The notes: generated by a model not told the origin, from the letters alone. A stretch of 6,059 nt of DNA from Armatimonadota bacterium (GCA_026415535.1 JAOAGX010000145.1:1-6059); one strand, 5' to 3'; shown: positions 1 to 5,651, counted from the first letter of the stretch. A program made the numbers and translations.

Positions 1-747
1 GCCCTTCGCGAGATGGATGTCGAAGGCTACATGATTATGGCCACCGAACTCGGTGAAGTCAAAAAAACAGATCTATCCGAGTTCCAGAACCTTCGGTCGA
101 ACGGATTGAGATGTTTCGACATTGAGGAGGGTGACGCGCTTAGGTGGGTTGCGATCTCGCGTGGGAATGACGAGGTCATACTGGTCACTCGCAACGGTAT
201 GTCAATCAGGTTCCACGAAAATGACCTCCGCAGCGCCGGCCGAGCAGCTGGAGGGGTTCGAGGAATCAAGCTTAGTCTGGGTGATCGTGTGGTCGGTATG
301 ACACTTGCCAGACCGAACTGCGATTTGCTGGTCGCAACCGAGAAGGGTTACGGAAAGCGGACACCTCTGGAACATTATCGCAGACAGACTCGTGGCGGCA
401 AGGGAATCAAGACGATGAATGTATCGGAGAAGACCGGACGCATCGTCGAGACCGCCTGTGTCGATGACACCGACAAAATAGTGATAGTAACAACCGGCGG
501 AATCATGCTCAAGATCCGCGTCTCAGAGATAAGAGTTTGCGGCCGTTCGACACAGGGGGTCAAGCTAATCAACCTCGCACCGGGCGATTCGGTCGCATCG
601 TTAGCTAGAGTTCCGACCGCCGAGGAGCCTGAGGAAACATTCCAAACCGCTCCGAAATCCTCCGGCGTCGCTACCGACGAATTGGCTGAGGAACCTATCG
701 AAAACGAAGAAACAGAGGATCTGTTCGAAGAAGAATCGGAGGAGTGA
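1..747 (+). CDS. gyrA: DNA gyrase subunit A, C-terminal part (5' end outside window)
   Basis: The reading frame is open from base 1 to the TGA at 745-747, so this is the last 248 residues of a gene that starts upstream; the ATG at 13 is internal. GyrA is the breakage-reunion subunit of the type II topoisomerase that introduces negative supercoils, and its C-terminal beta-pinwheel wraps DNA. Four pinwheel blades are visible, each with the pattern of a hydrophobic strand, a T/N-x-G turn, basic residues, and a final G-[VI]-[KR] then GD strand (for example GVRGIKLSLGDRV and TQGVKLINLAPGDSV). A GyrA-box-like QTRGGKG lies at bases 385-405, in the next-to-last blade. The preceding YGKRTPLEHYR context matches GyrA better than ParC. 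The last 45 or so residues form a strongly acidic tail (many Glu/Asp) ending in EEESEE. The canonical first-blade GyrA box and the catalytic Tyr lie outside the window. Confidence 0.96.
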   Translation, partial: ALREMDVEGYMIMATELGEVKKTDLSEFQNLRSNGLRCFDIEEGDALRWVAISRGNDEVILVTRNGMSIRFHENDLRSAGRAAGGVRGIKLSLGDRVVGMTLARPNCDLLVATEKGYGKRTPLEHYRRQTRGGKGIKTMNVSEKTGRIVETACVDDTDKIVIVTTGGIMLKIRVSEIRVCGRSTQGVKLINLAPGDSVASLARVPTAEEPEETFQTAPKSSGVATDELAEEPIENEETEDLFEEESEE

Positions 748-774
748 CCCGACAGGGCAATAAAAACACCACCG

Positions 775-811
775 GCTCCAAGCAGATCAATAATTAATCT
801 CTGCTCCGAGC
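775..811 (-). terminator. Weak stem-loop between convergent genes, possible terminator
   Basis: In the 101-bp spacer between the ends of gyrA and the - strand operon there is an imperfect stem-loop. The inner arms are AGCAGA (781-786) and TCTGCT (800-805), the outer arms are GCTC (775-778) and GAGC (808-811), with a 2/2 internal mismatch and a 13-nt AT-rich loop. Read on the - strand it is followed after 8 nt by a run of five T (complement of 762-766), which could end the operon transcript. The T run is short and distant and the stem is weak, so this is a tentative call. No convincing terminator for gyrA was seen. Confidence 0.25.
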
Positions 812-848
812 GCGCTTCAGAACTTATCGGTTATTATCCAGGAACGCT

Positions 849-1235
849 TTACAACAGATCCAGAACCAACGCCGCAGCCGGACCAACCGCGCGACCCAAA
901 GCCGCTTTCGCCACGTTCTTGCCAACAATGGTGCCTATTGTCACGAGCACTGCTTTGCCGTCAGTAGGCTCAGTATTCTTTCTAGGCACACGCACGGGCA
1001 AATGCCCAAGGTCCTCAAGACTGCGCAGGATTTCGTCCTTGTCGGTTGCATTACTGTCGTAACGCACCACCACATTGCCGGTAATCGAATTGGCCCTGAC
1101 GAACCGAATCCCCGGCTCGGCAGAAAGCAACAACTCGAGGCTGCGCGCTCGCTCCTCGCTGCCTTTGAGTCCTGTCACGCGAACACGAAGCCGCCCCGGC
1201 ACGAAATGAAGATCGTGACACTGATTATCTTGCAC
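849..1235 (-). CDS. Small HMA_2-like domain protein, last gene of the P-type ATPase operon
   Basis: This is a 128-residue protein. Residues 8-80 form a ferredoxin-fold, heavy-metal-associated-like domain of the HMA_2 type, with VPGRLRVRV at 12-20, the NSITG turn, and a final strand VVVRYD. The CxxC metal-binding motif of classical HMA domains is absent; the only cysteine is C6. After a short polar linker, the last 35 residues are Ala/Gly/Leu-rich (AVLVTIGTIVGKN then AALGRAVGPAAALVLDLL) and may be one membrane-associated segment. I chose the GTG start at 1235 because a GGAGG lies 8 nt upstream (1244-1248) and because it places VPGR at the same distance from the start as in the paralogues. An ATG at 1268 would add 11 residues but has no clear ribosome site. 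It lies 111 bp downstream of the 186-residue paralogue on the same strand. Function is unknown; an accessory role to the ATPase is inferred from context. Confidence 0.8.
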   Translation of the reverse strand: MQDNQCHDLHFVPGRLRVRVTGLKGSEERARSLELLLSAEPGIRFVRANSITGNVVVRYDSNATDKDEILRSLEDLGHLPVRVPRKNTEPTDGKAVLVTIGTIVGKNVAKAALGRAVGPAAALVLDLL

Positions 1236-1243
1236 TCGTCCAA

Positions 1244-1248
1244 CCTCC
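1244..1248 (-). promoter_or_regulatory. Shine-Dalgarno site deciding the GTG start at 1235
   Basis: GGAGG on the - strand, 8 nt before the GTG at 1235. The alternative upstream ATG at 1268 would place this site inside the coding region and itself has only a weak GAAAG upstream. Confidence 0.6.
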
Positions 1249-1331
1249 GGTAAGCACCACGGCTTCATTAACTTTCAAGTTCATCATACCTGGCTAATGT
1301 TGGGTTGTGCTTACCGGTCGGTTATTTTTCT

Positions 1332-1351
1332 GTTAACTTGAGCTAGTTAAC
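1332..1351. repeat. Perfect 7-bp inverted repeat overlapping the stop codon of the 186-residue gene
   Basis: GTTAACT (1332-1338) and AGTTAAC (1345-1351) are exact reverse complements around a 6-nt centre. The right arm contains the TAA stop (complement of 1347-1349) of the upstream operon gene. In the direction of operon transcription the stem is followed by an A-rich stretch with no T run, so it does not look like an intrinsic terminator. It could be an operator or an RNA stem in the 111-bp leader of the last gene. A second small inverted repeat, AACTT-TC-AAGTT (1270-1281), lies closer to that gene. Confidence 0.45.
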
Positions 1352-1907
1352 CTGGGCTGGTCGAGTTTGCGCGATCAGTAGTCGTCCTTCCGGGCCGATT
1401 CCATTGCATGAACGTGCTATAGGCGTACCATAGCAGCGTATACCAAGGTACGGGCGACCGCTGCGGACTTCTTAGATAGTTTCTCAGCGAAATCCCGAAA
1501 AGGGTAAGGGGCATAATGGTCTTTGCGTCGAGTAAACCTCTTGACAGCTCATGTACCATCCTGTCTACGGCACGGAAGCCGGCCAATATACTCCTGGCGG
1601 TTGCCGATGTTGGCGGAAACTCGGATTTCGTCGACGTCCCTGTGCCCGATAAGTCAAAGTCGTCGATCAGGTTCGCCGTCTTACCCAAAGCGATCAACTC
1701 TTCAACGTTGATCGCGTCGGCATCGTATTCCACCAGTATGCTGCCGGTGATCTCGTTGGTTTTGACCGACTTTATGCCATCGACCCCGGCCAGAATAGAG
1801 GCTACTTCAGACAGCACCGACGTATCCCGTCGTTCCCGTGGTAGCCTAACTCGAATCCGCCCCGGCACGTAGGACTCGACCACCGCCCCTAACGCGTTCG
1901 AGATCAC
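1347..1907 (-). CDS. HMA_2-like domain protein with C-terminal membrane segments
   Basis: This is a 186-residue protein with two parts. Residues 9-80 are an HMA_2-like ferredoxin-fold domain with VPGRIRVRL (14-22), GIKSVKTNEITG (44-55) and ILVEYD; no cysteine is present in the protein, so it cannot bind metal through a classical CxxC. A Ser/Thr-rich linker follows (about 88-104). The C-terminal part has an amphipathic helix (105-128), a hydrophobic stretch (about 129-143, IMPLTLFGISLRNYL) and an aromatic membrane-like segment PWYTLLWYAYSTF (154-166). Similar PWY-LLWYA endings occur, as I recall, in HMA2-domain proteins found beside P-type ATPases. The start is GTG at 1907, supported by GGAGG 6 nt upstream. 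The GTGA at 1907-1904 overlaps the stop of the DUF5132-like gene by 4 nt, indicating translational coupling. The molecular role is unknown; membrane association with the pump is inferred. Confidence 0.88.
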   Translation of the reverse strand: MISNALGAVVESYVPGRIRVRLPRERRDTSVLSEVASILAGVDGIKSVKTNEITGSILVEYDADAINVEELIALGKTANLIDDFDLSGTGTSTKSEFPPTSATARSILAGFRAVDRMVHELSRGLLDAKTIMPLTLFGISLRNYLRSPQRSPVPWYTLLWYAYSTFMQWNRPGRTTTDRANSTSPG

Positions 1908-2248
1908 GCTTCCCCTCCGGCAGGCTCTTCCTGAGGCTTAACGAACTTGCCGTCGGCTCCGCGCGCTCGCCCAGACCTAGACTTACCGGCTTCTTCTCCA
2001 GCCAAGGCCGCCCTTGAAGATTCCATCTCGTGTTTGGCTTCGGCATATAGATCCTGGGCTTGTTCGCTCATCTCGGCCATTACTTCGCGTGTCCGCGCAC
2101 GCAACGCCAGGTACGCCTTTATGGCCCCCTTCGCTACCGGCCGCGCGGCGCGCATGAGTGCCGGACCAGCAGAAACCGCCATCACCGCCAAACCGATGCC
2201 GAGGGGTAGACCAAGTTTTCTGTCCGAAATCTCTTCCAACAATGCCAT
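1904..2248 (-). CDS. DUF5132-like one-helix membrane protein, possible PacL-type partner of the ATPase
   Basis: This is a 114-residue protein. A short N-terminus (MALLEEISDRK) leads into one hydrophobic helix at about residues 13-32 (LGLPLGIGLAVMAVSAGPAL). It is followed by the RPVAKGAIKAYLA motif (36-48), which resembles DUF5132 proteins, and an acidic Ala/Glu-rich amphipathic helix (about 50-82, with EMSEQAQDLYAEAKHEME). The last 30 or so residues are low-complexity and charged (GKS-RSGRARGADGKFVKPQEEPAGGEA). In mycobacteria, small proteins of comparable layout (PacL, DUF1490) stabilise neighbouring P-type ATPases such as CtpC and bind zinc with a C-terminal His/Asp motif; no such motif is visible here. 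The start has a near-perfect ribosome site (AAAGGAGGTG, 6 nt before the ATG if counted from GGAGGT). It lies 46 bp after the ATPase stop and overlaps the next gene by 4 nt. The PacL comparison rests on architecture and context, not on demonstrated homology. Confidence 0.85.
   Translation of the reverse strand: MALLEEISDRKLGLPLGIGLAVMAVSAGPALMRAARPVAKGAIKAYLALRARTREVMAEMSEQAQDLYAEAKHEMESSRAALAGEEAGKSRSGRARGADGKFVKPQEEPAGGEA
1914..1918 (-). promoter_or_regulatory. Shine-Dalgarno site for the GTG start at 1907
   Basis: GGAGG on the - strand, 6 nt before the GTG at 1907, lying inside the end of the upstream coding region. It supports the non-ATG start and coupled translation across the GTGA overlap. 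Confidence 0.65.
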
Positions 2249-2253
2249 CCGAG

Positions 2254-2263
2254 CACCTCCTTT
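2254..2263 (-). promoter_or_regulatory. Near-perfect Shine-Dalgarno site for the DUF5132-like gene
   Basis: AAAGGAGGTG on the - strand matches the full anti-Shine-Dalgarno core, just before the ATG at 2248. Directly upstream (2264-2277) is a small hairpin, CCCGG-ATCA-CCGGG. The site is much stronger than that of the ATPase gene, which suggests the small protein is made in excess over the pump. Confidence 0.7.
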
Positions 2264-2294
2264 CCCGGATCACCGGGTTAGTCATGAACGCAAG

Positions 2295-4433
2295 CTAAAT
2301 ACTGTTGTTGCGATTGAACACGTCACTGTCGTCCGCCAGAATCGGCCTTAGGCTGTTCAAACCGGCTGCCACCGTGCTGCCGTTGTTGACAAAAGTAGCC
2401 GCCGCTGGTCCAAGCAAACCCATCGCGGCAAGTACCACCGCCACCGCATTCGGCACAGCTACTATTCCAAGGTTTTGTTTGGCTAACTCCTCAGCATATT
2501 TGGCTGTGACATATGCTTCAACGAGTAGCCCTAGATCATCCTCCATGAGCAATACATCGGCAGCTTCCTTGGCAGCATCCGTAGCGCTTAGCGGAGCGAT
2601 GCCCACATCAGCATTGACAAGGGCAAGTGAGTCGTTGATGCCATCACCAACTACGGCAACCACATGCCCTTTTGACCGCAATTCTTTGATCAACCGCATC
2701 TTCTCTTCAGGCATAACTTCCGCCACACACTCAGCTACGCCCAAGGTGCACGACGCAGCCGCGGCCGGGGCTGTCCGGTCTCCCGTGGCGATGACGAAAT
2801 TGTCAACACCGGCCCGTTTTAGTTCAGCTATTACTCGCGCAGCCTCCGGCCTTAGCCTATCCGAAAATCCGATAATGCCGCATATCTTGCCGCCCCATGC
2901 GACGCAAGCCGCCGACTTGCCCTCCACCTGCAACCTAGCGATCACATCAGCAGCGGGTGAGGTGTCTATACCATGAGCACGTAACAGTCGCTCACTACCC
3001 ACGCGGATTTCTCTGCCTTCCACCTCCGCAGACACACCCAAACCAGGCTGCAACCTGGGAGATTTCCGGGCAGGTATTCGCAATCCCATCTGCCGGGCTT
3101 TGGCCACTACGGCTCGCGCAATCGGATGATTAAGCCCGTCCTCAGCTGCCGCAGCGCATCTGAGAACCCCCCGTTCGTCCAATCGACCGTTAAGAGCAAT
3201 AATGTCTGTGATGTCGGGTTGGCCGGTAGTAAGCGTCCCGGTCTTATCGAATACTATTGTATCCACGCGGGCCAAGTTTTCCATGGCTCGACCACTCTTA
3301 AATACGACTCTCCTGCGCGCCGCACGCATCATGTGAGAAACAAACGCCGTTGGCGTACCGACCCTAATACCTGTGCCGAAGTCTACAATAAGTATCGAAA
3401 GCGCCCTGGCCACATTTCTGCTGATTGCATACACGCCTGCGGAAAGAGCAAATGTGGGAAACACCAATCGATCCGCAAATCGAGCAGCATAATCCTGGAT
3501 CCTAGTGTCATGCACCGGCGCAGTGCGCAGCATTTCCATAATTTTTCCGAGCTTTGTGTCCACCCCTGTAGCCCTAGCCTCGACAACGATTTCGCCGTCA
3601 AGTGCAACCGAACCCGCGCAGACTGTATCGCCAGGCTGTTTCCCACACCATCGAGATTCGCCGGTAACCATTGACTCGCTAACGCCGGCCGTTCCGCGCA
3701 ACACCACGCCATCGACCGGGACAACATCTCCGGCGTGTGCGACGATCTTGTCGCCGGGCTTCAGAGATTTCACCGGCACCCTAACCAGCCTCCTACCACG
3801 CAGGACCTTAGCCGAAGCACCTCCAAGCTCGATCAATCTGCACACGGCTTTTTCCGCGCGTTGAGCAGTCTTCAGCCGGATGTGCTCGCCAATACCGATA
3901 AGGGAAGCCATTAAAGCACAAGTCGGCAGGCTCCTTTGAGCTGCCAGGACCGCGATCGACGCGGCGTCCAACATATCGACTCCCAGCTTCCGCTCCCTCA
4001 ACAACTTCAAACCTGCACGACGAAAGACAGGCATAACGGCAACTCCCACTAATGCAGCAGAAACCACCGATGGAAGGAACCCTATAGTCGTAGCTCCCAA
4101 TGCCGCAACAGGCAGGATAATATTGCCCAGCACGGGCTTGACGCCCTCGCGTTTGTGTTTGCCGTTGCCGTTTCTTGGTAACTTCGACGGATCAAATCTG
4201 TAAGCCCTGAGTTTGCGCATCACCACCTGGGGTAGAAAGCCGTCGTGTATGGCTGGATCGTACTCCACAACCAAGCTGGCGCATGCGCAATTCACGCGTA
4301 CTGAACGAATGCCAACAACCGCGCTCAGTCGCTCGGCAAAAGCCTCGGCCAACGCAGGCGCATCTTTCAGTGCCCCTATCCTGAATCGGGCACGGCCCGG
4401 AACAAGATGCACAAGTTCTACTTGAATACTCAT
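2295..4433 (-). CDS. Heavy-metal-type (P1B-like) P-type ATPase with HMA_2 N-terminus and no CPC motif
   Basis: This 712-residue membrane pump would move a cation across the cytoplasmic membrane using ATP. Order of parts: an HMA_2-like domain (about 4-78, VPGRARFRI at 11-19); membrane helices at about 102-136 and 152-183; the actuator domain with TGE at 257-259; helices at about 323-364; phosphorylation motif DKTGT at 396-400 (D396 is the acceptor); nucleotide domain with HP at 436-437 and GLG at 464-466; TGD at 550-552; GDGIND at 596-601; final helices at about 655-696 with NNGST at 683-687. All catalytic motifs are intact. The membrane CPC signature before the TP pair is replaced by DFGTG (351-355), and the N-terminal domain lacks CxxC but has C49-A-C51. 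The NNGST and LNSLR end resembles CtpC-type pumps. I chose ATG 4433, with AGG 7 nt upstream, over an in-frame TTG at 4439 that lies only 1 nt from that AGG. It is the first gene of the operon. The substrate is unknown; Zn, Mn or another divalent ion is a guess from the CtpC resemblance. Confidence 0.95.
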   Translation of the reverse strand: MSIQVELVHLVPGRARFRIGALKDAPALAEAFAERLSAVVGIRSVRVNCACASLVVEYDPAIHDGFLPQVVMRKLRAYRFDPSKLPRNGNGKHKREGVKPVLGNIILPVAALGATTIGFLPSVVSAALVGVAVMPVFRRAGLKLLRERKLGVDMLDAASIAVLAAQRSLPTCALMASLIGIGEHIRLKTAQRAEKAVCRLIELGGASAKVLRGRRLVRVPVKSLKPGDKIVAHAGDVVPVDGVVLRGTAGVSESMVTGESRWCGKQPGDTVCAGSVALDGEIVVEARATGVDTKLGKIMEMLRTAPVHDTRIQDYAARFADRLVFPTFALSAGVYAISRNVARALSILIVDFGTGIRVGTPTAFVSHMMRAARRRVVFKSGRAMENLARVDTIVFDKTGTLTTGQPDITDIIALNGRLDERGVLRCAAAAEDGLNHPIARAVVAKARQMGLRIPARKSPRLQPGLGVSAEVEGREIRVGSERLLRAHGIDTSPAADVIARLQVEGKSAACVAWGGKICGIIGFSDRLRPEAARVIAELKRAGVDNFVIATGDRTAPAAAASCTLGVAECVAEVMPEEKMRLIKELRSKGHVVAVVGDGINDSLALVNADVGIAPLSATDAAKEAADVLLMEDDLGLLVEAYVTAKYAEELAKQNLGIVAVPNAVAVVLAAMGLLGPAAATFVNNGSTVAAGLNSLRPILADDSDVFNRNNSI

Positions 4434-4505
4434 AAGCAAACCTGGGTAATGCCCTTAGAAACTCTCGCATGCACCCCTTGCCGATGAGGAGACATAAAAT
4501 CCCTC

Positions 4506-4542
4506 CCTCTCGCCCTTTCGGTAGATTTCAGTTCGGCAGAGG
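4506..4542 (-). promoter_or_regulatory. Stem-loop in the probable 5' leader of the ATPase mRNA
   Basis: On the + strand CCTCT-C-GCC (4506-4514) pairs with GGC-AGAGG (4535-4542): 8 bp with one bulged base and a 20-nt loop. It lies 73-109 nt upstream of the ATPase start and downstream of the TACAAT candidate -10, so it would be in the leader RNA. I do not recognise a named riboswitch class in it. Confidence 0.35.
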
Positions 4543-4583
4543 AATGTGTATTGTATCCCCTATAGATTGCCCAAGTCTTACAA

Positions 4584-4596
4584 ATTGATTAACAAT
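4584..4596. promoter_or_regulatory. AT-rich inverted repeat, possible operator upstream of the ATPase operon
   Basis: ATTG-ATTAA-CAAT is a perfect 4-bp inverted repeat around a 5-nt centre. It contains TTGAT, one half of a CRP/FNR-like site (TTGAT-N4-ATCAA), while the other half is degenerate. It sits just upstream of the candidate -10 of the ATPase operon. This is a weak call based only on symmetry and position. Confidence 0.25.
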
Positions 4597-4754
4597 CTCT
4601 TACAGAAAGACGATGCGCAGCTGTTTCTGAAAATGGCAAAGGCTGTTTTCACGATCGGTTAGGCATCTGACGCGGCTCAAAGTGATAATTCCCGCAAACG
4701 GCGTTCTAGAAACGACCAAAATGCTATTGGCAAAAATATAACTTCGACGGTTCC

Positions 4755-4780
4755 GGCAATGGAAGGAAAGTTTCCTTGCC
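4755..4780. repeat. Hairpin or palindrome just upstream of the GNAT gene
   Basis: Two overlapping symmetries occur here. AAGGAAA-G-TTTCCTT (4763-4777) is a perfect 15-bp palindrome. Alternatively, as RNA, GGCAA-T-GGAA (4755-4764) pairs with TTCC-TTGCC (4772-4780) to form a 9-bp stem with one bulge and a 7-nt loop. It ends 39 nt before the chosen GNAT start and lies downstream of the TATAAC candidate -10. There is no T run after it, so it is more likely an operator or leader structure than a terminator. Confidence 0.45.
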
Positions 4781-4819
4781 TGGCGCAAAATAGCTTTTGT
4801 GGAAAGAATCCCCGTCTCA

Positions 4820-5383
4820 ATGATCCGAGACAATCTCGACAATCTTCCGGAGCACTCGCTTCCTTCAGGCTACCACTTGCGCTTTTTCAGAAAGGGCGAG
4901 GCGAAAGTATGGGCTGAAGTGCAGACGAGATCTGGCAACTTCGAAAACATCGAAAAAGCGCTTGACCAGTTCGAAAAGGAATTTGCGAACAGACAGGACG
5001 AGCTAGAAAAGCGGTGTCTGTTTCTCGTACACGACGAGTCGAACGAGATTATCGGATCTACCATTGCGTGGCTAGAATCCGATTTCCAAGGTCGGGACCA
5101 CGGCCGCATCCATTGGGTGGCTATAGTGCCAGAGTTTCAGGGTCGCAAACTAGCCAAGCCGATGCTCTCGAAAGCGATGCGCTTGCTTAAGCAATGGCAC
5201 GAAAGGGCTTGCCTGGGTACTCATACTTTGTGCTTAAAGGCTATCAATATGTACCTTGACTTCGGCTTCGTTCCGGACATGACCCGCGAGCGTGCCGAAG
5301 AAGCGTGGCTCCTGATTGCACAAGCAATTGACCACCCCGCTCTCGAACCATTCCGCAGAAAAAGTGCTTGCGATTTGCCTTAG
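4820..5383 (+). CDS. GNAT-family N-acetyltransferase
   Basis: This 187-residue protein has GNAT features and would transfer an acetyl group from acetyl-CoA to an unknown amine. The N-terminus MIRDNLDNLPEHSLPSGYHLRFF is the usual first strand of this kind of enzyme. A helical part (about 33-64) follows, then strands CLFLVHDE and EIIGSTIAWLE. Motif A is IHWVAIVPEFQGRKLAKPML (97-116), with the acetyl-CoA pyrophosphate loop at Q107-G-R-K-L-A. Motif B is AINMYLDFGFVP (141-152). The final helical segment contains EEAWLLIAQA. I prefer ATG 4820 because the N-terminus then fits the family; a GTG at 4799 would add 7 residues, and neither start has a strong ribosome site (GGAAAG lies 13 nt before the ATG). 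It is divergent from the ATPase operon and appears to stand alone. The substrate cannot be inferred. Confidence 0.88.
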   Translation: MIRDNLDNLPEHSLPSGYHLRFFRKGEAKVWAEVQTRSGNFENIEKALDQFEKEFANRQDELEKRCLFLVHDESNEIIGSTIAWLESDFQGRDHGRIHWVAIVPEFQGRKLAKPMLSKAMRLLKQWHERACLGTHTLCLKAINMYLDFGFVPDMTRERAEEAWLLIAQAIDHPALEPFRRKSACDLP

Positions 5384-5651
5384 AATTGTTTTTATGATCG
5401 GCACTTCCGTGTTTAGTAAGTGCGGCAACGTAGAAGACTCTTTGCTGGTGGAAGTGGTAACCACTGCGGCACGGATTGAAGTAGCCCCCAAAAGTCTCGA
5501 TCCTTTATGGGCCGGGATAACAAACCTTGCTCCGTCTGAGGATTGCCTAGCACTCCGAGAGTGTCCTACGTCGCAAGTCGTCATTCTCGTATGATAGTTA
5601 ATGTCCGGTTGCTGGTTGCTGTGCCAGTTGACTGGAGCATGGGCTTCTAAA
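5384..5651. other. Gene-free spacer with small inverted repeats
   Basis: I recognise no coding region here. Open frames on both strands give no familiar protein, and the long - strand frame owes its right part to translated repeats. Three small symmetrical sequences are present: GCACTT (5401-5406) with AAGTGC (5418-5423), starting 18 nt after the GNAT stop; the perfect 13-bp palindrome AGTGGT-A-ACCACT (5453-5465); and CACTC-CGA-GAGTG (5551-5563). None is followed by a T run. Confidence 0.5.

Larger units (their letters stand above)
4434..4819. promoter_or_regulatory. Divergent intergenic region between the ATPase operon and the GNAT gene
   Basis: About 386 bp without a recognisable gene must hold the promoters of both flanking units. 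No textbook -35/-10 pair stands out. On the - strand a TACAAT (complement of 4550-4555) is a possible -10 about 117 nt before the ATPase start, without a good -35. On the + strand a TATAAC (4737-4742) is a possible -10 for the GNAT gene, again with a poor -35. The region contains three inverted repeats, listed separately (4506-4542, 4584-4596 and 4755-4780). Short open frames here resemble no known protein. Confidence 0.5.

Noticed and set aside
1516..1872. + strand open frames opposite the 186-residue HMA_2 protein
   Set aside because: They mirror a gene that has a strong ribosome site and a recognisable domain; the + strand products resemble nothing.
2264..2277. CCCGG-ATCA-CCGGG hairpin between the ATPase and DUF5132-like genes as a terminator
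   Set aside because: The stem is only 5 bp, the following sequence is the ribosome site and not a T run, and the genes look co-transcribed.
2305..2976. 223-residue + strand open frame inside the ATPase gene
   Set aside because: It is antisense to well-conserved ATPase motifs (GDGIND, TGD) and is rich in Ala/Ser/Thr, as expected from an opposite-strand shadow.
4600..4842. 80-residue - strand open frame in the divergent region
   Set aside because: It has no recognisable similarity, overlaps the GNAT start and the palindromes, and its composition is not protein-like.
5411..5475. T-box-like leader (GTGGTAACCACTGCGG resembling the T-box core)
   Set aside because: The core does not match the GGTGGNACCGCG consensus, no specifier stem or terminator is visible, and no aminoacyl-tRNA synthetase or amino acid gene follows.
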